From assembly GCF_000757905.1 (NCBI RefSeq), contig NZ_JRLH01000016.1: 64,000 bases of DNA, one strand, 5' to 3'. Position numbers and translations under genes: made by a program. Under the pieces are notes generated by a model that saw only the letters and a program-made list of their open reading frames with translations, had not been told where the DNA came from and ran no database searches. Shown here in pieces: positions 1-8,577 of the stretch (positions are counted from its first letter, which is position 1; each line of letters begins with the position of its first letter). The DNA is from Arsenophonus nilaparvatae. GTDB lineage: Bacteria; Pseudomonadota; Gammaproteobacteria; Enterobacterales; Enterobacteriaceae.

Positions 1-1
1 A

Positions 2-469
2 ACAACCTTAAAAGCACTTGAAAAAAGAATACAAACTGCAGCCCAGCTAAAAATGGAAGAAGAGAGTAAAAAGAATGATAAATTGGGTGATGATTATCGA
101 GCTAAATATCTTAAAGAAGAGAAAAGTGCAGTAAAAACAAAAAGTGGATTAATTTATAAAATTGAAAAACCAGGCCAAGGAGCAAAACCAACAGATAAAG
201 ATACTGTCGTGGTAAATTACGAAGGTCGTTTAATTGATGGCTCAGTATTTGACAGTTCTTATAAGCGTAATGAACCGTTAACAATTGCGCTTGATTCAGT
301 GATCCCTGGTTGGACCGAAGGTTTGCAACAATTGAAAAAAGGCGGCAAAATTCAACTTATTATTCCACCAGAATTAGGTTACGGAAAATCTGCAGCAGCG
401 GCAATTCCAGCAAATTCAACTTTGATCTTTAATGTTGAGTTATTAGATATCAAACCGGCTAAGAAATAA
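2..469 (+). CDS. fkpA: FKBP-type peptidyl-prolyl isomerase FkpA, 5' end outside window
   Basis: This is the C-terminal part of a periplasmic FKBP-type prolyl cis-trans isomerase that helps fold exported proteins. The open frame runs in from the window edge, so the signal peptide and most of the N-terminal dimerisation helices are missing. An internal ATG at 53 is not the true start, because coding similarity (the helical linker beginning TTLKALEKRIQ) continues upstream of it. The FKBP domain fills the last 110 residues or so, with the family signatures VVVNYEGRLIDG, VFDSSY, VIPGWTEGLQ and IPPELGYGK. Its place beside yheO and tusDCB matches the E. coli order. The lysine-rich tail after the domain is shorter than in E. 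coli. Confidence 0.93.
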   Translation, partial: TTLKALEKRIQTAAQLKMEEESKKNDKLGDDYRAKYLKEEKSAVKTKSGLIYKIEKPGQGAKPTDKDTVVVNYEGRLIDGSVFDSSYKRNEPLTIALDSVIPGWTEGLQQLKKGGKIQLIIPPELGYGKSAAAAIPANSTLIFNVELLDIKPAKK

Positions 470-483
470 TTGAGAGACAAAAG

Positions 484-506
484 AGGCAGAGTTAAACTCT
501 GCCTTT
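484..506 (+). terminator. Probable terminator after fkpA
   Basis: An inverted repeat, AGGCAGAGTT against AACTCTGCCT, starts 15 bases after the fkpA stop and is followed by a T-rich stretch. The stem is strong but the T run is interrupted, so termination efficiency is uncertain. Confidence 0.6.
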
Positions 507-928
507 GGCTTTCTTATATATCAAGGATAGTCGAGATTTATTTATATTAATTTATGATGAGTGGCAATATAAATGCGGTAATAGAAATTGCGCATTATCA
601 ATAAATACATCGAATATAATTTAAAGTATTTTTATAAATGTTAATATTATTCAATTTACTTAATGTATTATTAGCAGGTTTTTTTGTGATTTTTGTCTAA
701 ATTAAATGATTAAGTTACTTTTTTGTTTATGTCCTGTGAGGCAGGCCAAAGGTCTGACACGAGATCCCTTGACGATCGGTCTTTGTGGTTTTAACGTCTT
801 AGATTCTTTTTACCGTAAGTTTAGCGTATTGATGATTGCTAAATAAATTGCACATTAATAATAAGATCGGTGTTTACTCACATAATCGTTTAATAAAGTT
901 TCGTCAATATGTAGAGGATGGAGTCTGA
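507..928. other. Long spacer upstream of yheO
   Basis: About 420 bases without a convincing gene. The first 220 bases are very AT-rich. A block at about 731-795 is clearly richer in GC and contains short complementary pieces (CCAAAG near 747 and CTTTG near 781, and two GATC-containing segments), which could form an RNA leader or a regulator site for yheO. No -35/-10 pair was clear enough to call. A Shine-Dalgarno-like AGGATGGAG lies just before the yheO start. Confidence 0.4.
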
Positions 929-1633
929 ATGTCTAACCTATTATATTCTAATGATAGCTGTGATAATGATTTACTGGATGATCAACCGTTTGATGGTGTT
1001 GATTACGCGATTTTGACATCTTATGAATCGATGGTTGACGGTTTGGCTATGTTAATTGGTGGGCATTGTGAAATTGTTCTTCATTCACTTGAAGATTTAA
1101 AATGTTCAGCGGTCAGAATAGCTAATGGTGAACATACAGGCCGTAAGATTGGTTCACCAATTACCGATTTAGCTTTACGTATGCTACATGATATGACCGA
1201 TATTGATTCCAGTGTATCGAAAGCTTATTTTACGCGCGCAAAAAGTGGCGCCTTAATGAAATCAGTCACTATTGCTATCCGTAATCCCAAACGGCGAGTT
1301 ATTGGTTTACTTTGTATTAATATGAATTTAGATATGCCATTTTCTGAGATAGTCAAAACATTTGTGCCGGAAAAAAACCATGAAGTTGCTTCCAACGTTA
1401 ATTTTGCCTCTTGTGTTGATGATCTTGTTGCTCAGGCATTGGAATTTACCATAGAAGAAGTTAATGCTGATCGCAATGTGCCAAATAATATGAAAAACAG
1501 ACAAGTCGTGCTCAATTTATATGAAAAAGGAATTTTTGATATTAAAGATGCGATTAATCAGGTTGCTGATCGTTTGAATATTTCTAAGCACACTGTTTAT
1601 CTCTATATACGGCAGTTTAAAAGTGGTGAGTAA
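929..1633 (+). CDS. yheO: YheO-family transcriptional regulator
   Basis: This is a cytoplasmic DNA-binding regulator of the YheO family, 234 residues against about 240 in E. coli. The N-terminal two thirds is the PAS-like YheO domain. The last 50 residues or so form a helix-turn-helix region (DAINQVADRLNISKHTVYLY). The ATG at 929 follows a good Shine-Dalgarno sequence (AGGATGGAG). The stop is 4 bases from the tusD start, so the gene is probably co-transcribed with tusDCB, as in E. coli. Relatives have been linked to D-amino-acid metabolism in other bacteria. The target here is unknown. Confidence 0.9.
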   Translation: MSNLLYSNDSCDNDLLDDQPFDGVDYAILTSYESMVDGLAMLIGGHCEIVLHSLEDLKCSAVRIANGEHTGRKIGSPITDLALRMLHDMTDIDSSVSKAYFTRAKSGALMKSVTIAIRNPKRRVIGLLCINMNLDMPFSEIVKTFVPEKNHEVASNVNFASCVDDLVAQALEFTIEEVNADRNVPNNMKNRQVVLNLYEKGIFDIKDAINQVADRLNISKHTVYLYIRQFKSGE

Positions 1634-1637
1634 ATAA

Positions 1638-2051
1638 ATGGGGGCTTCTACTTTAAATAAGCCTTTGACTTATTGTCTATTAGTGACAGAGCCTGCTTAT
1701 GGAACTCAGCAGGCCACTAATGCTTGGCAATTCGCGAATGCTTTGGTTATGGAAGGACATATACTAAAAACCGTTTTTTTCTATCAAGAAGGTGTTTATA
1801 ACGGTAATCAATTAATTTCACCAGCTAGTGATGAATTTAATTTACTTATAGGATGGAAAACATTAGCACAGCAGACAGGATGTCAATTGAATGTCTGCGT
1901 TGCTGCTGCATTGCGACGGGGTATTATTGATGAAACTGAAGCCAAAAATAGTCACTTACCTGGTGCTAATCTGGATGAAGATTTTGTATTGAGCGGGTTA
2001 GGTAGTTTGGCTGAGGCCATGCTTGTCTGTGATCGCACAGTTCAATTTTGA
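1638..2051 (+). CDS. tusD: Sulfurtransferase TusD
   Basis: TusD is a subunit of the TusBCD complex. It takes persulfide sulfur from TusA and passes it through TusE to MnmA for 2-thiolation of U34 in the Lys, Glu and Gln tRNAs. The active cysteine (E. coli Cys78) is Cys87 here, in VCVAAALRRG. The protein has 137 residues against 128 in E. coli. The extra nine are at the N-terminus, so a TTG at 1665 is a possible alternative start. The gene follows yheO by 4 bases and precedes tusC by 7. Its partner tusC is broken, so the relay may not work even though tusD is intact. Confidence 0.92.
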   Translation: MGASTLNKPLTYCLLVTEPAYGTQQATNAWQFANALVMEGHILKTVFFYQEGVYNGNQLISPASDEFNLLIGWKTLAQQTGCQLNVCVAAALRRGIIDETEAKNSHLPGANLDEDFVLSGLGSLAEAMLVCDRTVQF

Positions 2052-2058
2052 GATAAAT

Positions 2059-2618
2059 ATGAAAAAAATAGCATTTGTATTTATGAAAATACCTCATGGA
2101 ACTTCAAGTAGTCGTGAAGGATTAGATGCTTTGCTCGCCGCTTCTGCATTAACTGAAAAGATTGGTGTTTTCTTTATTTCTGATGGTGTTTGCCAATTAC
2201 TGGTCAAACAAAATCCGAGTAAAATCCTGGCGCGTGATTACATTTCAACCTATAAATTACTGCCATTATATGATATTAATGCTTGCTATATTTGTCAGGA
2301 AGATCTTGAAGCAAGGGGATTCTCTGCTGACTGCTCGCCGCTTCTGCATTAACTGAAAAGATTGGTGTTTTCTTTATTTCTGATGGTGTTTGCCAATTAC
2401 TGGTCAAACAAAATCCGAGTAAAATCCTGGCGCGTGATTACATTTCAACCTATAAATTACTGCCATTATATGATATTAATGCTTGCTATATTTGTCAGGA
2501 AGATCTTGAAGCAAGGGGATTCTCTGCTGACAGTAGCTTTATCCTACCGGCAACAGTTATTCCTGCTGACAGGCTTAGACGTAACTTAGCAGATTATGAT
2601 GTAATTCTGACTTTCTAG
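2059..2618 (+). pseudogene. tusC: TusC, frameshifted by a 200 bp tandem duplication
   Basis: TusC is the second DsrF-like subunit of the TusBCD tRNA-thiolation relay. The start at 2059 (MKKIAFVF) has no competitor by similarity. Bases 2132-2331 are repeated exactly at 2332-2531. Because 200 is not a multiple of three, the frame shifts and stops at 2350-2352, leaving a 97-residue product. Removing one copy restores a 119-residue protein that ends in RNLADYDVILTF, the same length and C-terminus as E. coli TusC. The break is therefore recent, or it is an assembly artefact. Flanking tusD and tusB are intact. Confidence 0.88.
2132..2531 (+). repeat. Perfect 200 bp tandem duplication inside tusC
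   Basis: Unit 1 is 2132-2331 and unit 2 is 2332-2531, identical by eye with an offset of exactly 200. The bases just outside (2131 T against 2331 C; 2332 T against 2532 A) differ, which fixes the unit boundaries. There is no insertion sequence or target-site signature. Confidence 0.95.
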
Positions 2619-2635
2619 TTAAACAGAAGACTAAC

Positions 2636-2941
2636 ATGCTATATACCATTTCTACTTCCCCTTATTATAGTGACTTTGATTCACTAATTAGCTTATTAAC
2701 GGAACAGGATGAGGTATTATTATTACAGGATGGGGTTTTGCTGGGACATAAAGTCTCATCGGGTAATGAAGATAATAATTTTTTAATGCAATTAAAAGAT
2801 AAAGGGATTCAAGTTTTTGCTTTACAAAATGATGTAGAAGCCAGGGGATTAATGCCATATATGTCATCTTATGTCCGTCAGATATCTTATGTTGATTTTG
2901 TGCAATTAACGGTAAAACATCCACAATATTTTGCTTGGTAA
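2636..2941 (+). CDS. tusB: Sulfurtransferase complex subunit TusB
   Basis: TusB is the small third subunit of TusBCD in the tRNA 2-thiouridine sulfur relay. It has 101 residues against 95 in E. coli. It shares the family features LYTIS at the start, DEVLLLQDGV, DVEARGL and the C-terminal FVQLTVKHPQ followed by aromatic residues. It lies 17 bases after the ancestral tusC stop and directly upstream of the str operon, as in E. coli. It looks intact, but its function depends on TusC, whose gene is frameshifted here. Confidence 0.92.
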   Translation: MLYTISTSPYYSDFDSLISLLTEQDEVLLLQDGVLLGHKVSSGNEDNNFLMQLKDKGIQVFALQNDVEARGLMPYMSSYVRQISYVDFVQLTVKHPQYFAW

Positions 2942-2963
2942 TGGATGATCCTTTGTATATTTC

Positions 2964-2992
2964 TTGACCCCTGCCTCTGTCAGCAATAAAAT
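2964..2992 (+). promoter_or_regulatory. str operon promoter
   Basis: TTGACC (2964-2969), a 17-base spacer and TAAAAT (2987-2992) make a good sigma-70 promoter, about 80 bases before rpsL. This matches the position of the E. coli str promoter. Confidence 0.7.
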
Positions 2993-3071
2993 TTCGCGTC
3001 CTCGTGTTTTATCATGGCGATAAGCGAGGAGAATATCCGTGTTTACGAAGCAAAAACCAGGAGCTTTTTTA

Positions 3072-3446
3072 ATGGCAACAATTAATCAGCTGGTTCGCAA
3101 ACCACGTAGCTCGAAAGTTGTGAAAAGCAACGTTCCTGCACTGGAAGCTTGCCCGCAAAAACGTGGTGTATGTACTCGCGTATATACTACTACCCCTAAA
3201 AAACCTAACTCAGCATTGCGTAAAGTATGCCGTGTTCGTTTAACTAATGGTTATGAAGTGTCTTCTTACATTGGTGGTGAAGGCCATAACTTGCAGGAAC
3301 ACTCAGTAATCTTGATTCGTGGTGGTCGTGTTAAAGACTTACCCGGTGTGCGTTATCACACTGTCCGCGGTGCACTGGACTGTTCTGGTGTAAAAGATCG
3401 CAAACAAGGTCGTTCTAAATACGGCTCTAAGAGGCCGAAGGCTTAA
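3072..3446 (+). CDS. rpsL: 30S ribosomal protein S12
   Basis: S12 sits at the decoding centre of the small subunit and affects proofreading. The ATG at 3072 gives 124 residues, the E. coli length. An in-frame GTG at 3039 is too far upstream and is bypassed by the Shine-Dalgarno AGGAGC just before 3072. Lys43 (in TPKKPNSALRK) and Lys88 (in GRVKDLPG) are wild type, so no streptomycin-resistance substitution is visible at these sites. It is the first gene of the str operon. The 98-base gap to rpsG corresponds to the region where S7 represses translation in E. coli. Confidence 0.98.
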   Translation: MATINQLVRKPRSSKVVKSNVPALEACPQKRGVCTRVYTTTPKKPNSALRKVCRVRLTNGYEVSSYIGGEGHNLQEHSVILIRGGRVKDLPGVRYHTVRGALDCSGVKDRKQGRSKYGSKRPKA

Positions 3447-3544
3447 TGGTTCTCCGTTAAGTAAGGCCAAACATTTAATTTTTTAATGTCAAAACAAACT
3501 CATAGAGTTTTGGACAACCCTGAATTTAAAAACGGAGTATATCC

Positions 3545-4015
3545 ATGCCACGTCGTCGTGTAATTGGTCAACGTAAAATTCTACCAGATCCAAAGTTTGG
3601 ATCAGAATTATTGGCTAAATTTATTAATATTTTGATGGTAGATGGTAAAAAATCTACTGCAGAAGCAATTGTATATAGTGCGCTTGAGGCCCTGGCTCAA
3701 CGTGCTGGAAAAGATCATTTAGAAGCCTTTGAAATAGCTCTGGACAATGTTCGTCCAACAGTGGAAGTTAAATCACGCCGTGTTGGTGGTTCAACTTACC
3801 AGGTTCCTGTTGAAGTTCGTCCTGTCCGTCGTAATGCATTAGCAATGCGTTGGATTGTTGAAGCTGCTCGTAAACGCGGTGATAAATCGATGGCTTTGCG
3901 CTTAGCAAACGAATTATCTGATGCGGCTGAAAATAAAGGCACTGCTGTTAAAAAACGTGAAGATGTTCATCGTATGGCAGAAGCTAACAAGGCGTTTGCA
4001 CACTATCGTTGGTAG
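3545..4015 (+). CDS. rpsG: 30S ribosomal protein S7
   Basis: S7 starts assembly of the 30S head domain and contacts tRNA in the E site. It has 156 residues, the same as the short form in E. coli K-12 relatives. The basic N-terminus MPRRRVIGQRKILPDP and the conserved VEVKSRRVGG and AMRWIVEAARKRG segments are present. In E. coli, S7 is the translational repressor of the str operon. The preceding 98-base intercistronic region is kept at nearly the same size. Confidence 0.98.
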   Translation: MPRRRVIGQRKILPDPKFGSELLAKFINILMVDGKKSTAEAIVYSALEALAQRAGKDHLEAFEIALDNVRPTVEVKSRRVGGSTYQVPVEVRPVRRNALAMRWIVEAARKRGDKSMALRLANELSDAAENKGTAVKKREDVHRMAEANKAFAHYRW

Positions 4016-4091
4016 CATTCGCTAGTTATGTTTCGTAAGGGTAACATGGTGTTACCCTTGTACGAATTGAACGGTCACGAGAGAGGAAAAA

Positions 4092-6203
4092 ATGGCTCGT
4101 AAAACTCCCATTACGCGTTATCGCAACATCGGTATTAGTGCCCATATTGATGCTGGTAAGACCACAACAACTGAACGTATCCTATTTTATACTGGCGTGA
4201 GCCATAAAATTGGTGAAGTTCATGATGGCGCAGCAACGATGGACTGGATGGAGCAGGAGCAAGAGCGTGGTATTACTATCACTTCAGCTGCAACTACTGC
4301 TTTCTGGTCTGGTATGGGTAAACAGTTTGACGAACACCGCATCAACATCATTGACACACCAGGACACGTTGACTTCACTATTGAAGTAGAACGTTCTATG
4401 CGTGTTCTTGATGGTGCGGTAATGGTTTATTGTGCAGTTGGTGGTGTTCAACCACAATCTGAAACAGTTTGGCGTCAGGCAAATAAGTATCAAGTACCCC
4501 GTATCGCATTTGTTAATAAAATGGATCGTATGGGTGCTAATTTCTTGCGTGTTGTTGAACAGATTGAGTCACGTCTGGCAGCAATACCAGTTCCACTTCA
4601 GTTACCTATTGGCGCTGAAGAATCATTCACTGGTGTTATCGATTTAGTTAAAATGAAAGCAATCCAGTGGAATGATAGTGATCAAGGCGTCACTTTCGGT
4701 TATGAAGATATTCCAGCAAACTTACAAGCTCAAGCTGAAGAGTGGCATGGTAAGCTGATTGAAGCTGCGGCTGAAGCATCAGATGAGTTGATGGAAAAAT
4801 ATTTTGGTGGCGAAGAGCTGTCTGAAGAAGAGATCAAACAAGCATTGCGTAAGCGCGTATTGAATAATGAAATTATTTTGGTTACGTGCGGTTCAGCCTT
4901 TAAAAATAAAGGCGTACAAGCAATGCTGGATGCGGTTATTGAATATTTACCCGCACCTACTGATATTCCGGCAATTAATGGTGTTTTAACCGATGGTAAA
5001 AATACACCAGCAGAACGCCATGCAAGTGATGATGAGCCTTTTTCAGCATTAGCATTCAAAATTGCAACTGACCCATTTGTTGGTAATTTGACTTTCTTCC
5101 GGGTTTACTCTGGTGTAGTTAATTCAGGTGATACCGTTCTTAACCCAGTTAAAGATAAAAAAGAGCGTTTTGGTCGTATCGTTCAGATGCATGCTAATAA
5201 ACGTGAAGAAATTAAAGAAGTCCGAGCGGGTGACATTGCTGCCGCTATCGGCCTCAAAGATGTGACTACCGGTGATACGCTATGTGCTATGGATGCGCCA
5301 ATTATTTTGGAGCGTATGGAATTTCCACAGCCTGTTATCTCGGTTGCTATTGAACCTAAAACTAAAGCTGACCAAGAAAAAATGGGTATTGCTTTAGGTC
5401 GTTTGGCTCAAGAAGATCCATCCTTCCGCGTGTCAACAGATGAAGAATCTGGTCAGACAATTATTGCTGGTATGGGTGAGTTGCATCTGGAAGTATTGGT
5501 TGACCGTATGCGTCGTGAATTTAAAGTTGAAGCGAACGTTGGTAAACCACAAGTAGCATACCGTGAGACTATTCGTAAGTCTGTTGAGCAGGAAGGTAAG
5601 TTTGTTCGTCAGTCTGGTGGTCGTGGTCAATTTGGTCATGTATGGATACGCGTTGAACCTTTGGAAGCAGGCCATGAAATTGGTTATGAATTCCACAACG
5701 AAATCGTTGGTGGCGTTGTACCTAAAGAGTACATACCTGCGGTGGATAAAGGCGTTCAAGAACAGATGAAAAATGGTGTTCTGGCGGGCTACCCCATTGT
5801 TGATGTCAAAGTGGCATTGTATGATGGTTCCTATCATGAGGTTGATTCCTCGGAAATGGCATTCAAAATTGCAGGTTCTATGGCTTTCAAAGAAGGTTTC
5901 ATGAAAGCAGGTCCAGTTTTACTGGAGCCAATCATGAAAGTTGAAGTTGAAACGCCTGAAGACTATATGGGTGACGTAATTGGTGACCTGAACCGTCGTC
6001 GTGGTATGATTGAAGGTATGGAAGATACAGCAACTGGTAAGACAGTTCGTGCTCAAGTACCATTATCAGAAATGTTTGGTTATGCCACAGATCTGCGTTC
6101 ACAAACTCAAGGTCGTGCTTCTTACTCAATGGAATTTTTGAAGTACAATGAAGCACCAACCAATGTTGCTCAAGCAATTATTGAAGCTCGTAAAGCTAAG
6201 TAA
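4092..6203 (+). CDS. fusA: Elongation factor G
   Basis: EF-G is the translocase GTPase that moves tRNA and mRNA after peptide transfer, and it acts with RRF in ribosome recycling. It has 703 residues against 704 in E. coli. The GTPase motifs are visible: the P-loop AHIDAGKTT (17-25), DTPGHVDF near 90 and NKMDRMG near 143. Domains II to V follow without gaps. A Shine-Dalgarno GAGAGGA precedes the ATG. It is the third gene of the str operon, 76 bases after rpsG. Confidence 0.99.
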   Translation: MARKTPITRYRNIGISAHIDAGKTTTTERILFYTGVSHKIGEVHDGAATMDWMEQEQERGITITSAATTAFWSGMGKQFDEHRINIIDTPGHVDFTIEVERSMRVLDGAVMVYCAVGGVQPQSETVWRQANKYQVPRIAFVNKMDRMGANFLRVVEQIESRLAAIPVPLQLPIGAEESFTGVIDLVKMKAIQWNDSDQGVTFGYEDIPANLQAQAEEWHGKLIEAAAEASDELMEKYFGGEELSEEEIKQALRKRVLNNEIILVTCGSAFKNKGVQAMLDAVIEYLPAPTDIPAINGVLTDGKNTPAERHASDDEPFSALAFKIATDPFVGNLTFFRVYSGVVNSGDTVLNPVKDKKERFGRIVQMHANKREEIKEVRAGDIAAAIGLKDVTTGDTLCAMDAPIILERMEFPQPVISVAIEPKTKADQEKMGIALGRLAQEDPSFRVSTDEESGQTIIAGMGELHLEVLVDRMRREFKVEANVGKPQVAYRETIRKSVEQEGKFVRQSGGRGQFGHVWIRVEPLEAGHEIGYEFHNEIVGGVVPKEYIPAVDKGVQEQMKNGVLAGYPIVDVKVALYDGSYHEVDSSEMAFKIAGSMAFKEGFMKAGPVLLEPIMKVEVETPEDYMGDVIGDLNRRRGMIEGMEDTATGKTVRAQVPLSEMFGYATDLRSQTQGRASYSMEFLKYNEAPTNVAQAIIEARKAK

Positions 6204-6274
6204 TTGGCTTTCGGTTTAACTATTTAATCTGGTTCTCTCCTATTGTTTGAGAGAACTCTATAAGGAATAGAGTC

Positions 6275-7459
6275 GTGTCTAAAGAAAAATTTGAACGTAA
6301 AAAACCGCACGTTAACGTTGGTACAATCGGCCACGTTGACCATGGTAAAACAACTTTAACTGCAGCAATCACCACCGTATTAGCGAAAACTTATGGCGGT
6401 AGTGCACGTGCATTTGATCAAATTGATAATGCACCGGAAGAAAAAGCGCGCGGTATCACAATTTCTACCTCTCACGTAGAATATGATACGCCAACCCGCC
6501 ATTATGCCCACGTTGATTGCCCAGGCCACGCAGATTATGTAAAAAACATGATCACCGGTGCGGCACAAATGGACGGCGCGATTTTAGTGGTTGCGGCAAC
6601 AGATGGTCCAATGCCACAAACACGTGAGCATATCCTATTAGGTCGCCAGGTAGGAGTTCCTTACATCATCGTTTTCCTGAACAAATGTGATATGGTAGAT
6701 GATGAAGAGCTGCTGGAATTGGTTGAAATGGAAGTGCGTGAGCTTCTTTCTCAGTATGATTTCCCAGGAGACGACACGCCGGTAATCAAAGGTTCAGCGT
6801 TGAAGGCGTTGGAAGGCGTTGCTGAGTGGGAAGAGAAAATTCTAGAGTTAGCGAAAGCATTAGATGACTACATCCCAGAGCCAGAGCGTGCGATAGATAA
6901 ACCGTTCTTGTTGCCAATCGAAGACGTATTTTCAATCTCAGGCCGTGGAACCGTAGTAACAGGCCGTGTAGAGCGTGGTGTAGTTAAGGTTGGTGAAGAA
7001 GTTGAAATCGTCGGAATTAAAGAGACGACCAAAACGACGTGTACGGGCGTAGAAATGTTCCGCAAACTGCTGGACGAAGGTCGTGCAGGTGAGAACGTAG
7101 GTGTATTATTACGTGGTACCAAGCGTGAAGATGTAGAGCGTGGTCAAGTATTAGCAAAACCAGGTTCAATTAATCCGCATACTCAATTTGAATCAGAAGT
7201 ATATATTTTGAGCAAAGATGAGGGCGGTCGCCACACGCCATTCTTTAAAGGTTACCGTCCACAGTTTTATTTTAGAACGACGGATGTAACGGGCACAATC
7301 GAGTTGCCAGAAGGCGTAGAGATGGTAATGCCAGGTGATAATATCAACATGAAAGTGACGTTGATAGCGCCAATCGCGATGGATGAAGGATTGCGTTTTG
7401 CGATCCGTGAAGGTGGCCGTACAGTCGGTGCCGGTGTCGTTGCTAAAATTATTGCTTGA
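6275..7459 (+). CDS. tufA: Elongation factor Tu, copy A
   Basis: EF-Tu delivers aminoacyl-tRNA to the ribosome as a GTP complex. It has 394 residues, with GHVDHGKT (19-26), DCPGH (81-85) and NKCD (136-139). It starts with GTG after AAGGAATAGAG, as E. coli tufA does, and ends with TGA. The protein is identical to tufB at 40931-42115. The DNA also appears identical from the second codon to the last sense codon, while start codon, stop codon and flanks differ. This is the pattern left by gene conversion. It is the last gene of the str operon. Confidence 0.99.
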   Translation: MSKEKFERKKPHVNVGTIGHVDHGKTTLTAAITTVLAKTYGGSARAFDQIDNAPEEKARGITISTSHVEYDTPTRHYAHVDCPGHADYVKNMITGAAQMDGAILVVAATDGPMPQTREHILLGRQVGVPYIIVFLNKCDMVDDEELLELVEMEVRELLSQYDFPGDDTPVIKGSALKALEGVAEWEEKILELAKALDDYIPEPERAIDKPFLLPIEDVFSISGRGTVVTGRVERGVVKVGEEVEIVGIKETTKTTCTGVEMFRKLLDEGRAGENVGVLLRGTKREDVERGQVLAKPGSINPHTQFESEVYILSKDEGGRHTPFFKGYRPQFYFRTTDVTGTIELPEGVEMVMPGDNINMKVTLIAPIAMDEGLRFAIREGGRTVGAGVVAKIIA

Positions 7460-7475
7460 TTTGATATTGAATTTG

Positions 7476-7502
7476 AAAAAAGAGGCGAAAGCCTCTTTTT
7501 TT
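7476..7502 (+). terminator. Terminator of the str operon
   Basis: AAAAAAGAGGC, a GAAA tetraloop and GCCTC followed by seven T form a classic intrinsic terminator, 16 bases after the tufA stop. Confidence 0.9.
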
Positions 7503-7563
7503 ATGATTGCTGTAAAATTATTACCGATAATCTAATTTTTGAGTATATAATTCAAACTAATAT

Positions 7564-7582
7564 TGAAATGAAAATCATTATC
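7564..7582 (+). promoter_or_regulatory. Fur box upstream of bfd
   Basis: The 19 bases match the Fur consensus GATAATGATAATCATTATC at 15 positions, including the whole right half. The box lies 43 bases before the bfd start, where repression by iron-loaded Fur would be expected. Fur control of bfd is known in E. coli. Confidence 0.8.
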
Positions 7583-7624
7583 ATTTAATATTGCTGGTGA
7601 GATTTTAACTGGTCGGTATTAAAA

Positions 7625-7828
7625 ATGTACGTCTGTCTATGTAATCGAATTAGTGATAAAACAATAAAAACTTTAGTTCGCAATAATCACATAACATCTA
7701 TTAGTGGATTAAAGAAGTGTGTATCTATTAGTAGCCATTGTGGAAAATGCTTGCCTCAAGCAACTCAGCTAATTCAAAATGAGCAAATAAATTTATCTGT
7801 TGTTACTGATATTGACGCAGTACAATGA
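7625..7828 (+). CDS. bfd: Bacterioferritin-associated ferredoxin Bfd
   Basis: Bfd is a small [2Fe-2S] protein that docks on bacterioferritin and reduces its stored iron for release. It has 67 residues against 64 in E. coli. Four cluster cysteines are visible, in YVCLCN at the start and HCGKC in the middle. The Fur box 43 bases upstream fits induction under iron starvation. The gene lies upstream of bfr, with a 148-base AT-rich gap that leaves room for a separate bfr promoter. Confidence 0.95.
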   Translation: MYVCLCNRISDKTIKTLVRNNHITSISGLKKCVSISSHCGKCLPQATQLIQNEQINLSVVTDIDAVQ

Positions 7829-7976
7829 ATTAATAGAATAAATTTAAATGCTATCAAAGAACCTCTCTATTTTTAATTAATCAATTACTCTTCGCTTTTC
7901 AATAAAAATATTTTTCTATTCTGTTTGTCTAATAATTTCTATCTACACTTTAGATACTGGAAGTGGAGGATAAAAA

Positions 7977-8453
7977 ATGAAAGGCGATAAAAGAATGATC
8001 ACCCATTTAAATACATTATTGGGTAATGAGCTTGTTGCAATCAATCAATATTTTTTACATGCCCGTATGTTTAAAAATTGGGGTTTATTACGTCTTAATA
8101 ATATTGAATATGAAGAATCTATTGATGAGATGAAACATGCTGATAAATATATAGAAAGGATCCTCTTTCTTGAAGGTATACCAAATTTGCAGGATTTAGG
8201 TAAATTAAATATTGGTGAGAATGTTGAAGAAATGCTTAAATCAGATTTATTGCTTGAATTGGAAGGGGCGAGAGATTTGCGTTCAGCAATTGCTTATGCG
8301 GATTCAGTTAGTGATTATGTTAGTCGCGATTTAATGATTGAAATACTAACGGATGAAGAAAAACATATTGATTGGATAGAAACGCAATTGGTTTTGATAG
8401 CAAACATAGGCCTAAAAAATTACCTACAATCTCAGCTGGGTGAAGAGGCATGA
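7977..8453 (+). CDS. bfr: Bacterioferritin
   Basis: Bacterioferritin is a 24-subunit cytoplasmic iron-storage protein with haem at the subunit interface. It has 158 residues, exactly the E. coli length. The ferroxidase ligands lie in LGNELVAINQYF, DEMKHAD (which also holds the haem-ligand Met52) and TDEEKHIDW. A strong Shine-Dalgarno (GGAGGA) precedes the ATG. It works with Bfd just upstream: Bfr stores iron and Bfd helps release it. Confidence 0.97.
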   Translation: MKGDKRMITHLNTLLGNELVAINQYFLHARMFKNWGLLRLNNIEYEESIDEMKHADKYIERILFLEGIPNLQDLGKLNIGENVEEMLKSDLLLELEGARDLRSAIAYADSVSDYVSRDLMIEILTDEEKHIDWIETQLVLIANIGLKNYLQSQLGEEA

Positions 8454-8543
8454 TTTAATTGGTATTTATTGATTAAGATTTTAACAAATATTATTGCATA
8501 AGATTTTTATAAATAAATTTTATGCAATTTTTTTATCTACGGC

Positions 8544-8571
8544 TTGCTCTTATCCTGAAATTACGTATAAT
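8544..8571 (+). promoter_or_regulatory. S10 operon promoter
   Basis: TTGCTC (8544-8549), 16 bases and a consensus TATAAT (8566-8571) are followed by a GC-rich discriminator (GCACGGGC), typical of promoters under stringent control. Confidence 0.75.
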
Positions 8572-8577
8572 GCACGG

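Noticed and set aside
2162..2589. Two open frames of 64 and 75 residues sharing the same long N-terminal sequence
   Set aside because: They are the same out-of-frame reading of the two copies of the 200 bp duplication in tusC, not a real gene family.
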